Shown here: in pieces, positions 1-7,850 of the stretch | How the letters are laid out: the number at the start of each line of letters is the position of its first letter | How positions within the stretch are numbered: the first letter of the stretch is position 1 | Virus record (IMG/VR): IMGVR_UViG_3300027649_000017 | Location: 1-21,402 of that record | DNA: 21,402 nt | From: a virus | Direction: 5' to 3' (one strand) | Translations under genes and position numbers: made by a program | The notes under the pieces: generated by a model | The model's input: only the letters and a program-made list of their open reading frames with translations | Databases searched by the model: none | Told to the model about the DNA's origin: nothing

Positions 1-1
1 A

Positions 2-118
2 GAGTGGATCGTCTACATCGAGTCTTCTGCACGCTTTGGCTCTCCCATTTCCACTGGGGGTCTTGAGGACCTCCGAGACCTTCTACGAGAGATCCAAGAC
101 ACTATCTTTACTAAATAG
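2..118 (+). CDS. C-terminal end of an unknown gene (partial)
   Basis: An open frame enters from the left edge and ends at TAG 116-118, giving 38 residues that end in LRDLLREIQDTIFTK. The tail looks like a normal amphipathic helix and the frame has the same orientation as the genes that follow. The neighbouring gene begins about 30 bases later. Too little is present to assign a family. Its position beside virion-associated genes makes a structural or assembly protein possible, but that is only inference. Confidence 0.55.
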   Translation, partial: EWIVYIESSARFGSPISTGGLEDLRDLLREIQDTIFTK

Positions 119-147
119 AGTGTAGAAATTCTTGCTATAGAGGCATG

Positions 148-1992
148 ATGGCATCAAAAACTGAGCGCACATTTATTCTGGCATATGGTCGGTTCCAACC
201 GCCCTCTTTGGGGCATGAACTGCTCGTTAAGACCGTCCTCGCGACGGCAAAGACACACTCGGCCGACCAGGCCATTTATCTCTCGCACTCTCAGGATGCC
301 AAGAAAAACCCCCTCTCTGTTCAGGATCGACTGACGTTCCTGAAGGCGGCCTTTCCTGCGGCCACCTTTCGTGCGGGATCCAAGACTCTCTTCTCCATCA
401 TCCCCATCGTAAAAGCTGTTAACAAGGGGTATGATCACCTGATTATGGTCGGCGGGTCTGACCGGCTGTCTGATTTTCAAACCCTTCTTGATAGATATAA
501 TGGCCAGGAATATTCCTTCAAGAGTATTAAGGTCATCTCATCGGGTGTCCGTGACCCCGATGCGCCACGTGCGGCGGGTATGTCGGGAACAAAATTGCGA
601 TTAGCGGCCGCGAAAAATGACCTGCCCCTATTTTCTCAGGGGGTGCCATCCAGCTTGTCTAAATCTGATACCAAAAAGATGTTTCAGGCCGTCCGTGATG
701 GGCTGGGTCTTAAGAAAGGTCAAATCGTCGAATCGCTGACCCTTCTTGAGGGAGTTCATGATGCGGGACTCTTTAAGGCCGTATTTTTAGCCGGGGGTCC
801 TGGGTCTGGAAAAGACTATATTCTCAAGCACACACTCGATGGCCATGGGCTCGTGGAAATCAACTCTGACATCGCCCTTGAATTTCTGATGGATAAGGCT
901 GGGCTCGATAAAAAGATGCCCGAGTCTGAACGGGCAGCGCGTAACCCCGTCAGGTCTCGCGCCAAGTCCATCACTGAACTTCGCCAGCGCCTGGCCCTCC
1001 AAGGTCGGAATGGACTCATCATTAATGGCACGGGTGATGACCCCAAGAAGATTCAGAAGATCAAAGAGTTACTCTCCGATAAGGGATATGAGTCTTCAAT
1101 GATATTTGTTCATGCCTCCAATGAGGTGTCCAAGCAACGAAACATTGACCGTGGCAAGAATGGAAAACGAGAAGTCCCCGAGGCGGTTCGACAGGAGAAG
1201 TGGACCGCGTCTCAGGCGGCCCAGCCCGCCTATGAAACGTTGTTTGGAGCCGCGTATCATCGTGTCAACAATGACCTTGATACCAAGGCTGGCAATCCTG
1301 AACTCGTCAAGCAATTTCATGCCGATCTCTCGATGCTCTGGAAGCATGTCTCGATCTTCACGCATCAAGAACCCACCGCCCCCGTGGCCAATGATTGGAT
1401 TAAGACCGAACTCGGTCAGCTCGCAACTCACCCCAAGCTTAGCAAACATCTGAAAGTTGGTCAAAAGAAGGAAGACCAAGAAGTGGTGGACTCCCATTCA
1501 CAGGCGCATCAAGAGGCCCTGGCGTTGGGGTTGACCTACTATCAATTTGGTCGCTATGGCAAAGGTGGGGTGACGACACATTTTGTGGGACCCGATGGTC
1601 ATCTGATTCTGAAACCCAAGACCCGTATTCCTGTTGCAGGAGGATCCTCCATGTCTCTACCCCCGAAATCACCCATGACCGCTGAATCGTTGGAACAACG
1701 CATTCTTAATTTTTTGGCAACATCTCGTGTTCGAAAGGATACCCCCCATGCGAGTACTCACGGCCCTCTGCGATTGGTTGAGAAGCTTCAACGACCCGAT
1801 TCAACTACCGCCCCGCACGCCGCGCAAGACGCGAGCACAACTGTCACAGGAACAGTGGACGAAAATTTTGAGCGACTTAGCGGACAAACAGAAGCGACGG
1901 GCGGCGAAGACTCCCTCAAAAAAGTCGAAAAAAAGACCTTCCAAGACCTGAGCCGTTCCTTGAATAGTCGCACTGATAAGGATATATCCTAA
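148..1992 (+). CDS. Nucleotidyltransferase fused to a P-loop kinase-like domain
   Basis: A 614-residue multi-domain protein. Residues about 8-190 look like a HIGH-type cytidylyl/adenylyltransferase: GRFQPPSLGH near residue 14 matches the GxFxPxHxGH nucleotide-binding motif, and SGTKLR (146-151) matches the ISSTxxR motif. Residues about 212-390 form a second NTP-binding domain, with Walker A GGPGSGKD at 216-223 and a later arginine-rich segment (SKQRNIDRGKNGKR) as in zeta-toxin or polynucleotide-kinase-like P-loop enzymes. The remaining C-terminus has no motif I recognise. ATG 148 is preferred over ATG 145 because AGAGG (139-143) is then 4 bases away. The stop overlaps the next start (TAATG). 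T4-like environmental phages carry related nucleotidyltransferases near virion genes. NAD or RNA-end metabolism, or DNA/RNA repair, are possible roles, but the substrate is unknown. Confidence 0.75.
   Translation: MASKTERTFILAYGRFQPPSLGHELLVKTVLATAKTHSADQAIYLSHSQDAKKNPLSVQDRLTFLKAAFPAATFRAGSKTLFSIIPIVKAVNKGYDHLIMVGGSDRLSDFQTLLDRYNGQEYSFKSIKVISSGVRDPDAPRAAGMSGTKLRLAAAKNDLPLFSQGVPSSLSKSDTKKMFQAVRDGLGLKKGQIVESLTLLEGVHDAGLFKAVFLAGGPGSGKDYILKHTLDGHGLVEINSDIALEFLMDKAGLDKKMPESERAARNPVRSRAKSITELRQRLALQGRNGLIINGTGDDPKKIQKIKELLSDKGYESSMIFVHASNEVSKQRNIDRGKNGKREVPEAVRQEKWTASQAAQPAYETLFGAAYHRVNNDLDTKAGNPELVKQFHADLSMLWKHVSIFTHQEPTAPVANDWIKTELGQLATHPKLSKHLKVGQKKEDQEVVDSHSQAHQEALALGLTYYQFGRYGKGGVTTHFVGPDGHLILKPKTRIPVAGGSSMSLPPKSPMTAESLEQRILNFLATSRVRKDTPHASTHGPLRLVEKLQRPDSTTAPHAAQDASTTVTGTVDENFERLSGQTEATGGEDSLKKVEKKTFQDLSRSLNSRTDKDIS
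1748..1951 (+). CDS. Candidate overlapping gene, 67 aa basic protein
   Basis: A second frame inside the 3' end of the nucleotidyltransferase-kinase gene encodes 67 residues. The N-terminal part (MRVLTALCDWLRSF) is amphipathic, and the tail is strongly basic (KSKKRPSKT). AAGGA at 1735-1739 lies 8 bases before the ATG. The composition looks at least as protein-like as the main frame here, whose C-terminal 80 residues are low in hydrophobics and rich in Thr, Ser and Asp. It could be a true overprinted gene, the original frame of a separate small gene, or a chance ORF. No family recognised. Confidence 0.3.
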   Translation: MRVLTALCDWLRSFNDPIQLPPRTPRKTRAQLSQEQWTKILSDLADKQKRRAAKTPSKKSKKRPSKT

Positions 1993-3176
1993 TGTCGATT
2001 CCAGAGAAAATTCCTCTGAAGATCCTGCGAAAGAAGTTGGCACAGTCTTTACTGGGTAATTCGAAAACGCCCAAGACGATCAATGGGTTGGCCGTGACGA
2101 GCCTAGAAGATTTTGTGACAGAAAGTCTGGTCCTCGAAGGAGTCCCATTCTTGGGCGCGACGATGCGGCCCTTTCCTGCCGATGAGCTGCAAGCGTACCT
2201 GGGTCGCATTCAGGGCGGAGAGAAAGAAAAAGCCGAGAAGTATAAGCTGCCCTATATTCATCGTGGCAACATTACGATTCAAGATGGATCGAAAGCGTTT
2301 GATCTGGATACGCTGCGAAAACAGATTATGACCCGTCCCACGACCTTGTTGAAGCAAAATGAGAAGATGACTCATTCGGATGGCAGTTCCAGCGTCTTCT
2401 TCAATGTGGGACTTCCGGCGCTCAAGGGATTGGCGGTGAACGAAACGACCGGAGAATTTGTCATTGTCGATACGTGTCCAGGCGCGGGGCAATGTAAAGT
2501 ATTCTGCTATGCGATGAAGGGTGGCTATGTGCAATGGAAAGCCTCCTCAATGGCACAAACCAAGGTGCTGAACTTCTTGCTCAATGATCCTGAAGGATTT
2601 AAGGCGGCGCTCAAGAAAGAACTTCAGAAGGCGTCAGAGAAATTTGCGCTCAAGGGCACGCAAGTCGTGCTTCGCTGGCATGACGCGGGAGACTTCTTTA
2701 GTCCTGACTATCTCGACTTGGCCTTTGAGGTGGCTCGCGCCTTTCCAAAGATTGACTTTTATGCCTACACGAAGATGGCCTCGGCCGCCCAGGCCAGTCG
2801 CCCAGATAATTTTAAGATGAACTTTTCTCAGGGCGCACAACCCTCGCAGGAGAAACAGATTGAATTTGCCCGCACCAAACACTCGAAAGTCGTGCAGCGC
2901 GACCTCTTCTGGGACCTCATCGCCAAGAAGGGGGTTTCATTGCTAAAGGATGCCAAAGGGCGCATGCAATTTACCAACGGTCAAGCTCTAGAGACGTTTA
3001 AGTCTCGCTTGGCCAAGCACTACGCCCTGCAGGTGGCGTCGATCTTGACGTATGATGAGATGATGGAGACTCCCAAGAGTCCGCCCAATACCTGGAATGT
3101 GATTGTGATGCCTGGCGATGGGGATGATTCAGCGAATCGGTCTGATGTGCTGGGCACCTATTTACTATTTCATTAA
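1992..3176 (+). CDS. GP88-like cysteine-cluster phage protein
   Basis: A 394-residue protein resembling the phage 'gene product 88' family. The core has a cysteine cluster CPGAGQCKVFCYA (Cys162, Cys168, Cys172), followed about 55 residues later by RWHDAGDFF (from Arg228) and then FYAYTK, an order I associate with this family. The three close cysteines suggest a metal or iron-sulfur site, as in radical-SAM-like proteins, but the spacing (CX5CX3C) is not the classical CX3CX2C and no activity should be assumed. The start is translationally coupled to the previous gene by TAATG, with AAGGA 9 bases upstream. The next gene starts 10 bases after the stop. Confidence 0.65.
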   Translation: MSIPEKIPLKILRKKLAQSLLGNSKTPKTINGLAVTSLEDFVTESLVLEGVPFLGATMRPFPADELQAYLGRIQGGEKEKAEKYKLPYIHRGNITIQDGSKAFDLDTLRKQIMTRPTTLLKQNEKMTHSDGSSSVFFNVGLPALKGLAVNETTGEFVIVDTCPGAGQCKVFCYAMKGGYVQWKASSMAQTKVLNFLLNDPEGFKAALKKELQKASEKFALKGTQVVLRWHDAGDFFSPDYLDLAFEVARAFPKIDFYAYTKMASAAQASRPDNFKMNFSQGAQPSQEKQIEFARTKHSKVVQRDLFWDLIAKKGVSLLKDAKGRMQFTNGQALETFKSRLAKHYALQVASILTYDEMMETPKSPPNTWNVIVMPGDGDDSANRSDVLGTYLLFH

Positions 3177-3186
3177 GGAGTGACTG

Positions 3187-4008
3187 ATGTTCAATTACGC
3201 AGAGCTGATCAAACGTCTTGAAGAAAGCGCCTTCTCACAGGCGACCAAGGGTCCTGATAGTTTCATGAAAAAAACTTCAAGGGTCGTGAAGTCTGATATT
3301 CCTGGTATGAAGCCACAGGGCAAACATCTGGACACACTCAAGGTGATTCGACCCGCCTCAAAGATACAGATGCATGCCGAGTTGATGAATGCTCTGCATC
3401 CCAAGAATCATGGACCCGTGAAGGCCTTTGCCAAGGGTGACCTGGATTGGTCAGAACTGTCTAATGAGCTGCAGAAGACGCTCTATGATTATTGGATGGA
3501 TCATGGAATGCCCTATGGAATTGCCAAGGCGCGAACGGGCGATCCGGATCAGTGGATTGCGGATAAGATGCATGAGTTGTTTGAGGAACTCCGTCCTCGC
3601 ACACGAATGCAGTCCATTGTCCATGAGGCCAAGAGCGCGGCGCAAGAGAAAGGGCTTGATGAAGTAAACGATTACTTCAAACGTCGTCAACGCGAACGTG
3701 ATGAGGACGCAGGAAAGCCTGTCAAGCCACTGCCAAAAAATCCACAGAATGATTACTTTGCTCGTCGTAAGAAAGAGAAGGCAAATGAAGAAGTTGAAAC
3801 TCAGGTTGATTCAGTCGCAAAACCCGAATTGAAAAAACAGGATGCCATCCCAGAAAAGGATGACAAACCCGACGACAAGACTGATAAGAAGACCGACAAG
3901 AAGACTGATAAGAAGAAAGAGGGAAAAGATTCCACTGGCAAGAAGGACGCCTTTGACGCGAACCCCACGATGGTGCCGCTGGCGTTCCGTGGAGTCTTGC
4001 CTCTATGA
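3187..4008 (+). CDS. Hypothetical Lys/Asp-rich protein
   Basis: A 273-residue protein of unknown function. Residues 1-150 look folded and helical, with a WMDHGMPYGIAKARTGDPDQW segment. The C-terminal half is charged and probably disordered. NDYFKRRQRER and NDYFARRKKEK are two copies of one short motif, followed by a TDKK repeat tract (DNA 3880-3915). The last residues (VPLAFRGVLPL) are hydrophobic. A strong AAGGAG lies just before the ATG. The stop overlaps the next start by ATGA. The charged tail would suit a nucleic-acid-binding or prohead-internal protein, but this is inference only. Confidence 0.7.
   Translation: MFNYAELIKRLEESAFSQATKGPDSFMKKTSRVVKSDIPGMKPQGKHLDTLKVIRPASKIQMHAELMNALHPKNHGPVKAFAKGDLDWSELSNELQKTLYDYWMDHGMPYGIAKARTGDPDQWIADKMHELFEELRPRTRMQSIVHEAKSAAQEKGLDEVNDYFKRRQRERDEDAGKPVKPLPKNPQNDYFARRKKEKANEEVETQVDSVAKPELKKQDAIPEKDDKPDDKTDKKTDKKTDKKKEGKDSTGKKDAFDANPTMVPLAFRGVLPL
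3880..3915 (+). repeat. Three tandem 12-base repeats encoding TDKK
   Basis: Three consecutive 12-base units (ACTGATAAGAAG, ACCGACAAGAAG, ACTGATAAGAAG) lie in the charged C-terminus of the 3187-4008 gene and encode TDKK three times. The middle unit differs only at two synonymous third positions. This is a low-complexity coding repeat that could change length by slippage without breaking the frame. Confidence 0.85.
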
Positions 4009-4508
4009 TTCTGTATACCGATATGGACGGCGTGCTCAGTAACTTTGAGGAACGTGCCACCCAAGTGATTGGTAAGCCTCTTGGTCAGGTTGCTGGACAT
4101 GGCGAGGGGAACAAGACAGAGGCCAAAGAAGTTCAGTATCAATTGATTCGTCAGACTCCACAGTTCTGGGAAGAGTTGCCGTTGATGCCTGGTGCGATGA
4201 CCTATTGGCGGTATATTATGAAATTTGACCCACACTTTCTCACCGCCTATGCCTCCTGGGATGAGAAAGCGTGTAAGAAAGGAAAGTTGTTTTGGATTCG
4301 CAAATACTTTGGATCGATTCCACTCTCTCGTATTCATATCGTGCGGCGAGATGAGAAACAAGACTATGCGACTTCTCAATCTGAGAAGAATGTATTAGTC
4401 GATGATTATGTGAAAAACATTCGTCAGTTTATTGTGGCCGGCGGTTATGGAATTGTCCATACCGACGTACAGACGACGATTCGGCAACTGCACACCATTG
4501 GGTTTTAA
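4005..4508 (+). CDS. HAD-family 5'(3')-deoxyribonucleotidase-like protein
   Basis: A 167-residue protein beginning MILYTDMDGVLSNF. DMDGV (Asp6, Asp8) is HAD motif I with nucleophile and acid/base aspartates. VLVDDYVKNIRQFIVAGG (about residues 129-146) fits the C-terminal DD motif of the family, and LTAYASWDEKACKKGKLFW fits the motif II/III region. Enzymes of this subgroup remove 5' phosphates from deoxynucleotides, which would suit phage nucleotide-pool control. The substrate is inferred from family resemblance only. It overlaps the previous gene by ATGA, so it is translationally coupled. Confidence 0.75.
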   Translation: MILYTDMDGVLSNFEERATQVIGKPLGQVAGHGEGNKTEAKEVQYQLIRQTPQFWEELPLMPGAMTYWRYIMKFDPHFLTAYASWDEKACKKGKLFWIRKYFGSIPLSRIHIVRRDEKQDYATSQSEKNVLVDDYVKNIRQFIVAGGYGIVHTDVQTTIRQLHTIGF

Positions 4509-4526
4509 ACAAAAGGAGATTCTATC

Positions 4527-4859
4527 ATGTCGCTTTGGGGAAAATCAGACTTAGCCAATAATGCACCAAAATTTGCCGTAGCCTCGGGCATCGGCGTATC
4601 ATCGAATGGCAGCGTTTTATATGCCAATACCACAGCTAATGTCTTTCATGCGGGCATCACGCTCGGCGTCTTTGGGGTCTCGACGGCCGAGAAGGCGAAT
4701 ACCTCTGGTGAAGCCGCAAAGGTGGGGCATGCGGGATGGGTCCTCCGTACCGAGGGTCAAGGCGGCCGCGCGAATCGTGTTACCTATGAAACCATTGTCG
4801 CGGGCAGCTCGGTGACGGGTTCGGGCAACGATGAGTCCATTCTGCCTGCCGCAGAGTAG
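4527..4859 (+). CDS. Small conserved phage structural-type protein
   Basis: A 110-residue Gly/Ala/Thr-rich protein beginning MSLWGKSDLANNAPKF, with GHAGWVLRTEGQGGRANRVTYET near the middle. This layout is one I recognise from small proteins of T4-like cyanophages, usually listed as hypothetical or structural. The composition (low charge, many small residues, no signal peptide) fits a beta-rich virion decoration or tail protein. AAAGGAG lies 8-10 bases before the ATG, a strong ribosome binding site, as expected for an abundant protein. The function is not established. Confidence 0.7.
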   Translation: MSLWGKSDLANNAPKFAVASGIGVSSNGSVLYANTTANVFHAGITLGVFGVSTAEKANTSGEAAKVGHAGWVLRTEGQGGRANRVTYETIVAGSSVTGSGNDESILPAAE

Positions 4860-4892
4860 GATTTTCTGGCCTTTTAGAAAATGGAGTATGCC

Positions 4893-5312
4893 ATGACTGA
4901 TGTCCTTACGCAGTTGCTCGACTGTTTTGGGATTGAGATTCAGGAAGCTGAGGGCCCAACTGAGGGGTCTGAGTTGCTTCCTGAATCTCTTGACCATATG
5001 CAGATCGACCTAGATGACGCAATGGAGCTACCTCTGGCAACGCCCGAACAGGGCTATGCTCGAGTGCTACTCGTTTTGTTACAGTATGGATTTGTGGCCC
5101 CAGTTCATCTGACGCTGGATCCCCTGGAAGGGGAAGAAGTGATTGCCCTGACGACCACGTCCATCGAGACCAACTTTGTCTATCTCAATTATGGATTGCT
5201 CGAAGATGGCACCATTGAGATGGGCGCAGAAGTGGTCAATGAATCTGGATTGATTGAGATTTTATCAGATGATGATGAGGACCCTGAGATACTTATGCCC
5301 GATGAGGAATAA
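4893..5312 (+). CDS. Hypothetical acidic protein
   Basis: A 139-residue acidic protein of unknown function. ATG 4893 is chosen over ATG 4881 because GGAG (4883-4886) lies 6 bases before it. The middle (YARVLLVLLQYGFVAPVHLTL) is a hydrophobic core. The end is almost entirely acidic (SDDDEDPEILMPDEE). The stop overlaps the next ATG by one base (TAATG). The acidic tail recalls internal prohead or DNA-mimic proteins, but I see no motif that decides this. Confidence 0.65.
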   Translation: MTDVLTQLLDCFGIEIQEAEGPTEGSELLPESLDHMQIDLDDAMELPLATPEQGYARVLLVLLQYGFVAPVHLTLDPLEGEEVIALTTTSIETNFVYLNYGLLEDGTIEMGAEVVNESGLIEILSDDDEDPEILMPDEE

Positions 5313-5701
5313 TGTTGATTTCATTATGGCCCAGCAATGTGCTGCTCTATGCGGCAAAAGCCTATGAGCAGCCGAATTGTCTGCAATCAGAATTTCGTGA
5401 GGACTTTAAGCGGATTCAATATCTGAACCGACTCTTGATGCGGTATCAGGATGACGGAGAACTCCGTGAACGCTTGATTCTCAATCATCTGATTGTTTTG
5501 TATAATGTGTTTGGGCTGCAGGCCGCGACACGGTTGTTGTTTTATTATATTAAGCCGCAGTTTTACGCGACTCTGAAGACGTTTCTGATGTTCTTAAATT
5601 ATTGTCCTGATGAAGTGTGCGGGATTCGAGATACGGATATTATGATTTCAACGATGGGAGTCGATCTCCATGCCGTCACCGTGCTCAGACAAATTAAGTA
5701 G
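5312..5701 (+). CDS. DUF7207-like conserved phage protein
   Basis: A 129-residue mostly helical protein. The segment from YLNRLLMRYQDDGELRER through LILNHLIVLYNVFGLQAATRL to LKTFLMFLNYCP matches a small family common in T4-like phages (I associate it with DUF7207). No catalytic motif or true membrane helix is apparent, although the hydrophobic helices are long. It is coupled to the previous acidic protein by TAATG, and the next gene's ribosome binding site follows directly. Function unknown. Its conserved company with virion genes suggests an assembly or structural role. Confidence 0.65.
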   Translation: MLISLWPSNVLLYAAKAYEQPNCLQSEFREDFKRIQYLNRLLMRYQDDGELRERLILNHLIVLYNVFGLQAATRLLFYYIKPQFYATLKTFLMFLNYCPDEVCGIRDTDIMISTMGVDLHAVTVLRQIK

Positions 5702-5711
5702 GAGACTAGCC

Positions 5712-7232
5712 ATGGATCCATTGATACAGGAAGATGCGCCGGCCAATGCCGCTGGAGGCGGTAGCGTCGCGGGAGTGGGCGTAGGCGCACAGGGAGAACC
5801 TGGTGTTCCAGGTCCAATGATCACTCGCAAGAAGTTTGCGGGCCATGACGTGTTCGAAGTACCCACCGAGTGGTTCTTAAAAGCTCGATTAGGTAAAAGA
5901 AAGCATGCGAATTATAAGACCTACGTGGGCGAAGACCAGATTGGTCAAGACATTCGGGCCTATGGGAATGCCGATTATGCGCGTCCCATCATTGTCCAGG
6001 ATGCGGCCACCGGCTGCATGCAATACTTGCGGTATGGCACGGTGGCTCGTCGTACACTAAAAGAAGATATCGCTCTCACAGAAACTGCAGATGCGGGTCT
6101 TGCGGCGAAAGCAGAAAAATCTGGTGTTGCCATTGGCACACTACGAAAAGTTTATAATCGTGGTGTTGCTGCATGGAACTCCGGTCATCGCCCAGGAACT
6201 ACGCCACAGCAATGGGGCATGGCTCGTGTTAACTCTTACATAACAAAAGGTAAGGGTACATATCATGGGGCCGATAAAGATCTTCATGAAGAAGATGTTC
6301 AGCAGATATTCGGCGCGCTAGAAGAAGTAGTAAAAGCAATTGATCGTGGTGAGTATGACTTTGAGGGTCAAATGGCTCGTACTCAATTACAAACTATATA
6401 CCGCAACTCAAAAGATTTGATTGACATGGTATCTGATGAAGATAACATGCCAGAGTGGGTTCAATCTAAAATTACATTAGCGCAAGATTATCTCAGTTCT
6501 GTCAGAGATTATTTACAATCAAAAGAAGAACTGGGAGAGGCGGTCATAAAAGATAAAGAGTCTGGTCTTCCCAAGAAATATGTTGCGGGACTATCTGCTA
6601 CCACTGCTAAAGCAAGAGCAGCACATTGGGATAAGATGGATAAGAAAAGCGATAGCGATCCATCAGCATATGAACCCGCACCTGGAGATGCAACGGCTGA
6701 AACAAAACCCAGCAAACATACACTAAAGTATCATGCGATGTTTGGCGAAAATATGGACGAAGAGGTATACGAAGCATGCTGGGACACTCACAAGCAAGTT
6801 GGTGTGAAGAAAAAGGGCGATAAGATGGTACCAAATTGTGTACCCAAAAATGAAGACGTTGAAGCGCAGTTCGATTTGATCGAGGAAGTTATTGAAGATC
6901 TTGCATTGTTACATAACCTAGACTCAGACTATATCTGGGAAAGCCTTGAGCACTGTACTGATCAAGAATTGTTAGAGTACGCAGTAGATGCCAAGGGACA
7001 TAAATCGTCCACTGGTGGTCTGACGCAAAAAGGTCGTGACGCATACAACGCGAAAGGTGCTAATCTAAAAGCACCCGTCACTACGCCGCCTTCTAAGTTA
7101 AAAGCGGGGAGCAAAGCGGCAAATCGCCGCAAGTCTTTCTGTGCTCGTATGGGTGGCATGGAAGGGCCAATGAAGAAACCGAATGGCGAACCAACTCGTA
7201 AAGCACTTGCGCTAAGGAAATGGAATTGTTAA
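5712..7232 (+). CDS. Mosaic multi-domain phage protein of unknown function
   Basis: A 506-residue protein. ATG 5712 follows GGAG at 5701-5704, so the longer start at 5670 is rejected. Residues 1-115 begin Gly-rich with a collagen-like GAQGEPGVPGP and continue with a structural-looking segment (VPTEWFLKARLGKRK). Several known phage modules follow: GTLRKVYNRGVAAWNSGHRP, then GLPKKYVAGLSATTAKARAAHW with DPSAYEPAPGDA, then a MVPNCVPKNE motif, and finally a C-terminal RRKSFCARMGGMEG / RKALALRKWNC module that I associate with DUF6321. Such modules recur in different orders in T4-like phage proteins near the prohead genes. From about 6060 the DNA is visibly richer in A and T and uses different codons from the first 350 bases, which suggests the modules were gained by recombination. 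Function unknown. Confidence 0.7.
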   Translation: MDPLIQEDAPANAAGGGSVAGVGVGAQGEPGVPGPMITRKKFAGHDVFEVPTEWFLKARLGKRKHANYKTYVGEDQIGQDIRAYGNADYARPIIVQDAATGCMQYLRYGTVARRTLKEDIALTETADAGLAAKAEKSGVAIGTLRKVYNRGVAAWNSGHRPGTTPQQWGMARVNSYITKGKGTYHGADKDLHEEDVQQIFGALEEVVKAIDRGEYDFEGQMARTQLQTIYRNSKDLIDMVSDEDNMPEWVQSKITLAQDYLSSVRDYLQSKEELGEAVIKDKESGLPKKYVAGLSATTAKARAAHWDKMDKKSDSDPSAYEPAPGDATAETKPSKHTLKYHAMFGENMDEEVYEACWDTHKQVGVKKKGDKMVPNCVPKNEDVEAQFDLIEEVIEDLALLHNLDSDYIWESLEHCTDQELLEYAVDAKGHKSSTGGLTQKGRDAYNAKGANLKAPVTTPPSKLKAGSKAANRRKSFCARMGGMEGPMKKPNGEPTRKALALRKWNC

Positions 7233-7244
7233 AGGGTACGCACG

Positions 7245-7769
7245 ATGAGTGAATACGGTAAACAAGTCAGGTCAGATCTTCGACTCGACGTAGGTCTGCT
7301 CAAGAAGGATGTGGAGACTGTGACGACTCTTTGTCATACAGTCTCCTCGACCCTCGATAAAACAGAATCGATTCTCGATGGAGTGGTAAAAATTATTACG
7401 ATGCACGAATCCCAACATGCGCAACATGTTAAAGCTGAAGATGAAGTCAAATCCGACATTCGTGATTTGCACTCACGGATCACTACGGTCAATCGCGAAC
7501 TCTTAGCAAAGATGGATGAGATGGAACTCCAGCTGTCCAATAAGCTCAATGACCTGCATGATGCGGTCTTGGCTCTGCGAGTGACACAGGACACTGCACC
7601 CAACTGTGAAATTGAACAACGCAAGGACATTGAACACGAATTGGCCGCGCTTAAACAGTCCATGCAAGACATTGACCGCTGGAAGTGGACGATTATGGGA
7701 GCGATTGCGTTCTTGGCCTGGCTCATCGGACATGTTGATCTTCTGGCGTTTTTAAAACTCTTTAAATAA
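7245..7769 (+). CDS. Coiled-coil protein with C-terminal membrane anchor
   Basis: A 174-residue protein. Residues about 5-145 are helical with heptad-like Leu/Ile/Val spacing (for example LLAKMDEMELQLSNKLNDL), indicating a long coiled coil. Residues about 148-168 (WTIMGAIAFLAWLIGHVDLL) form one transmembrane helix near the C-terminus. The topology is that of a tail-anchored protein with its coiled coil in the cytoplasm. This resembles hypothetical membrane proteins of many phages and could be a holin/spanin accessory or a superinfection-exclusion factor; nothing here decides. The ribosome binding site is weak (AAAGGGT). It is the last gene before the promoter region 7773-7879. Confidence 0.65.
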   Translation: MSEYGKQVRSDLRLDVGLLKKDVETVTTLCHTVSSTLDKTESILDGVVKIITMHESQHAQHVKAEDEVKSDIRDLHSRITTVNRELLAKMDEMELQLSNKLNDLHDAVLALRVTQDTAPNCEIEQRKDIEHELAALKQSMQDIDRWKWTIMGAIAFLAWLIGHVDLLAFLKLFK

Positions 7770-7772
7770 GTC

Positions 7773-7801
7773 TTGACTTTGGCCTCTCATTCTAGTATAC
7801 T
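7773..7801 (+). promoter_or_regulatory. Sigma-70 promoter, upstream copy
   Basis: TTGACT at 7773-7778 and TATACT at 7796-7801 are separated by exactly 17 bases. This is close to the bacterial sigma-70 consensus and lies directly after the stop of the coiled-coil gene. The transcript would cross the inverted repeat at 7816-7838. Confidence 0.8.
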
Positions 7802-7815
7802 AATGCATTGAGTGT

Positions 7816-7838
7816 GATACTCTTTTATAGAGAGTATC
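7816..7838. promoter_or_regulatory. Inverted repeat between tandem promoters
   Basis: GATACTCT (7816-7823) and AGAGTATC (7831-7838) form a perfect 8-base palindrome around a 7-base AT-rich spacer. It sits about 15 bases after the first promoter and 12 bases before the second. It could be an operator for a dimeric repressor or a hairpin in the upstream transcript. There is no T-run after it, so it is not a typical terminator. Confidence 0.55.
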
Positions 7839-7850
7839 CTACGTTTCCCC

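Noticed and set aside
131-147. Extended -10-like TGCTATAGA before the first full gene
   Set aside because: No matching -35 element at a suitable distance, and AGAGG within it works better as a ribosome binding site for ATG 148.
3801-4379. Minus-strand ORF, 192 aa, with a Ser/Phe/Leu repeat
   Set aside because: The repeat is the antisense of the TDKK tract, and the ORF overlaps two well-supported + strand genes.
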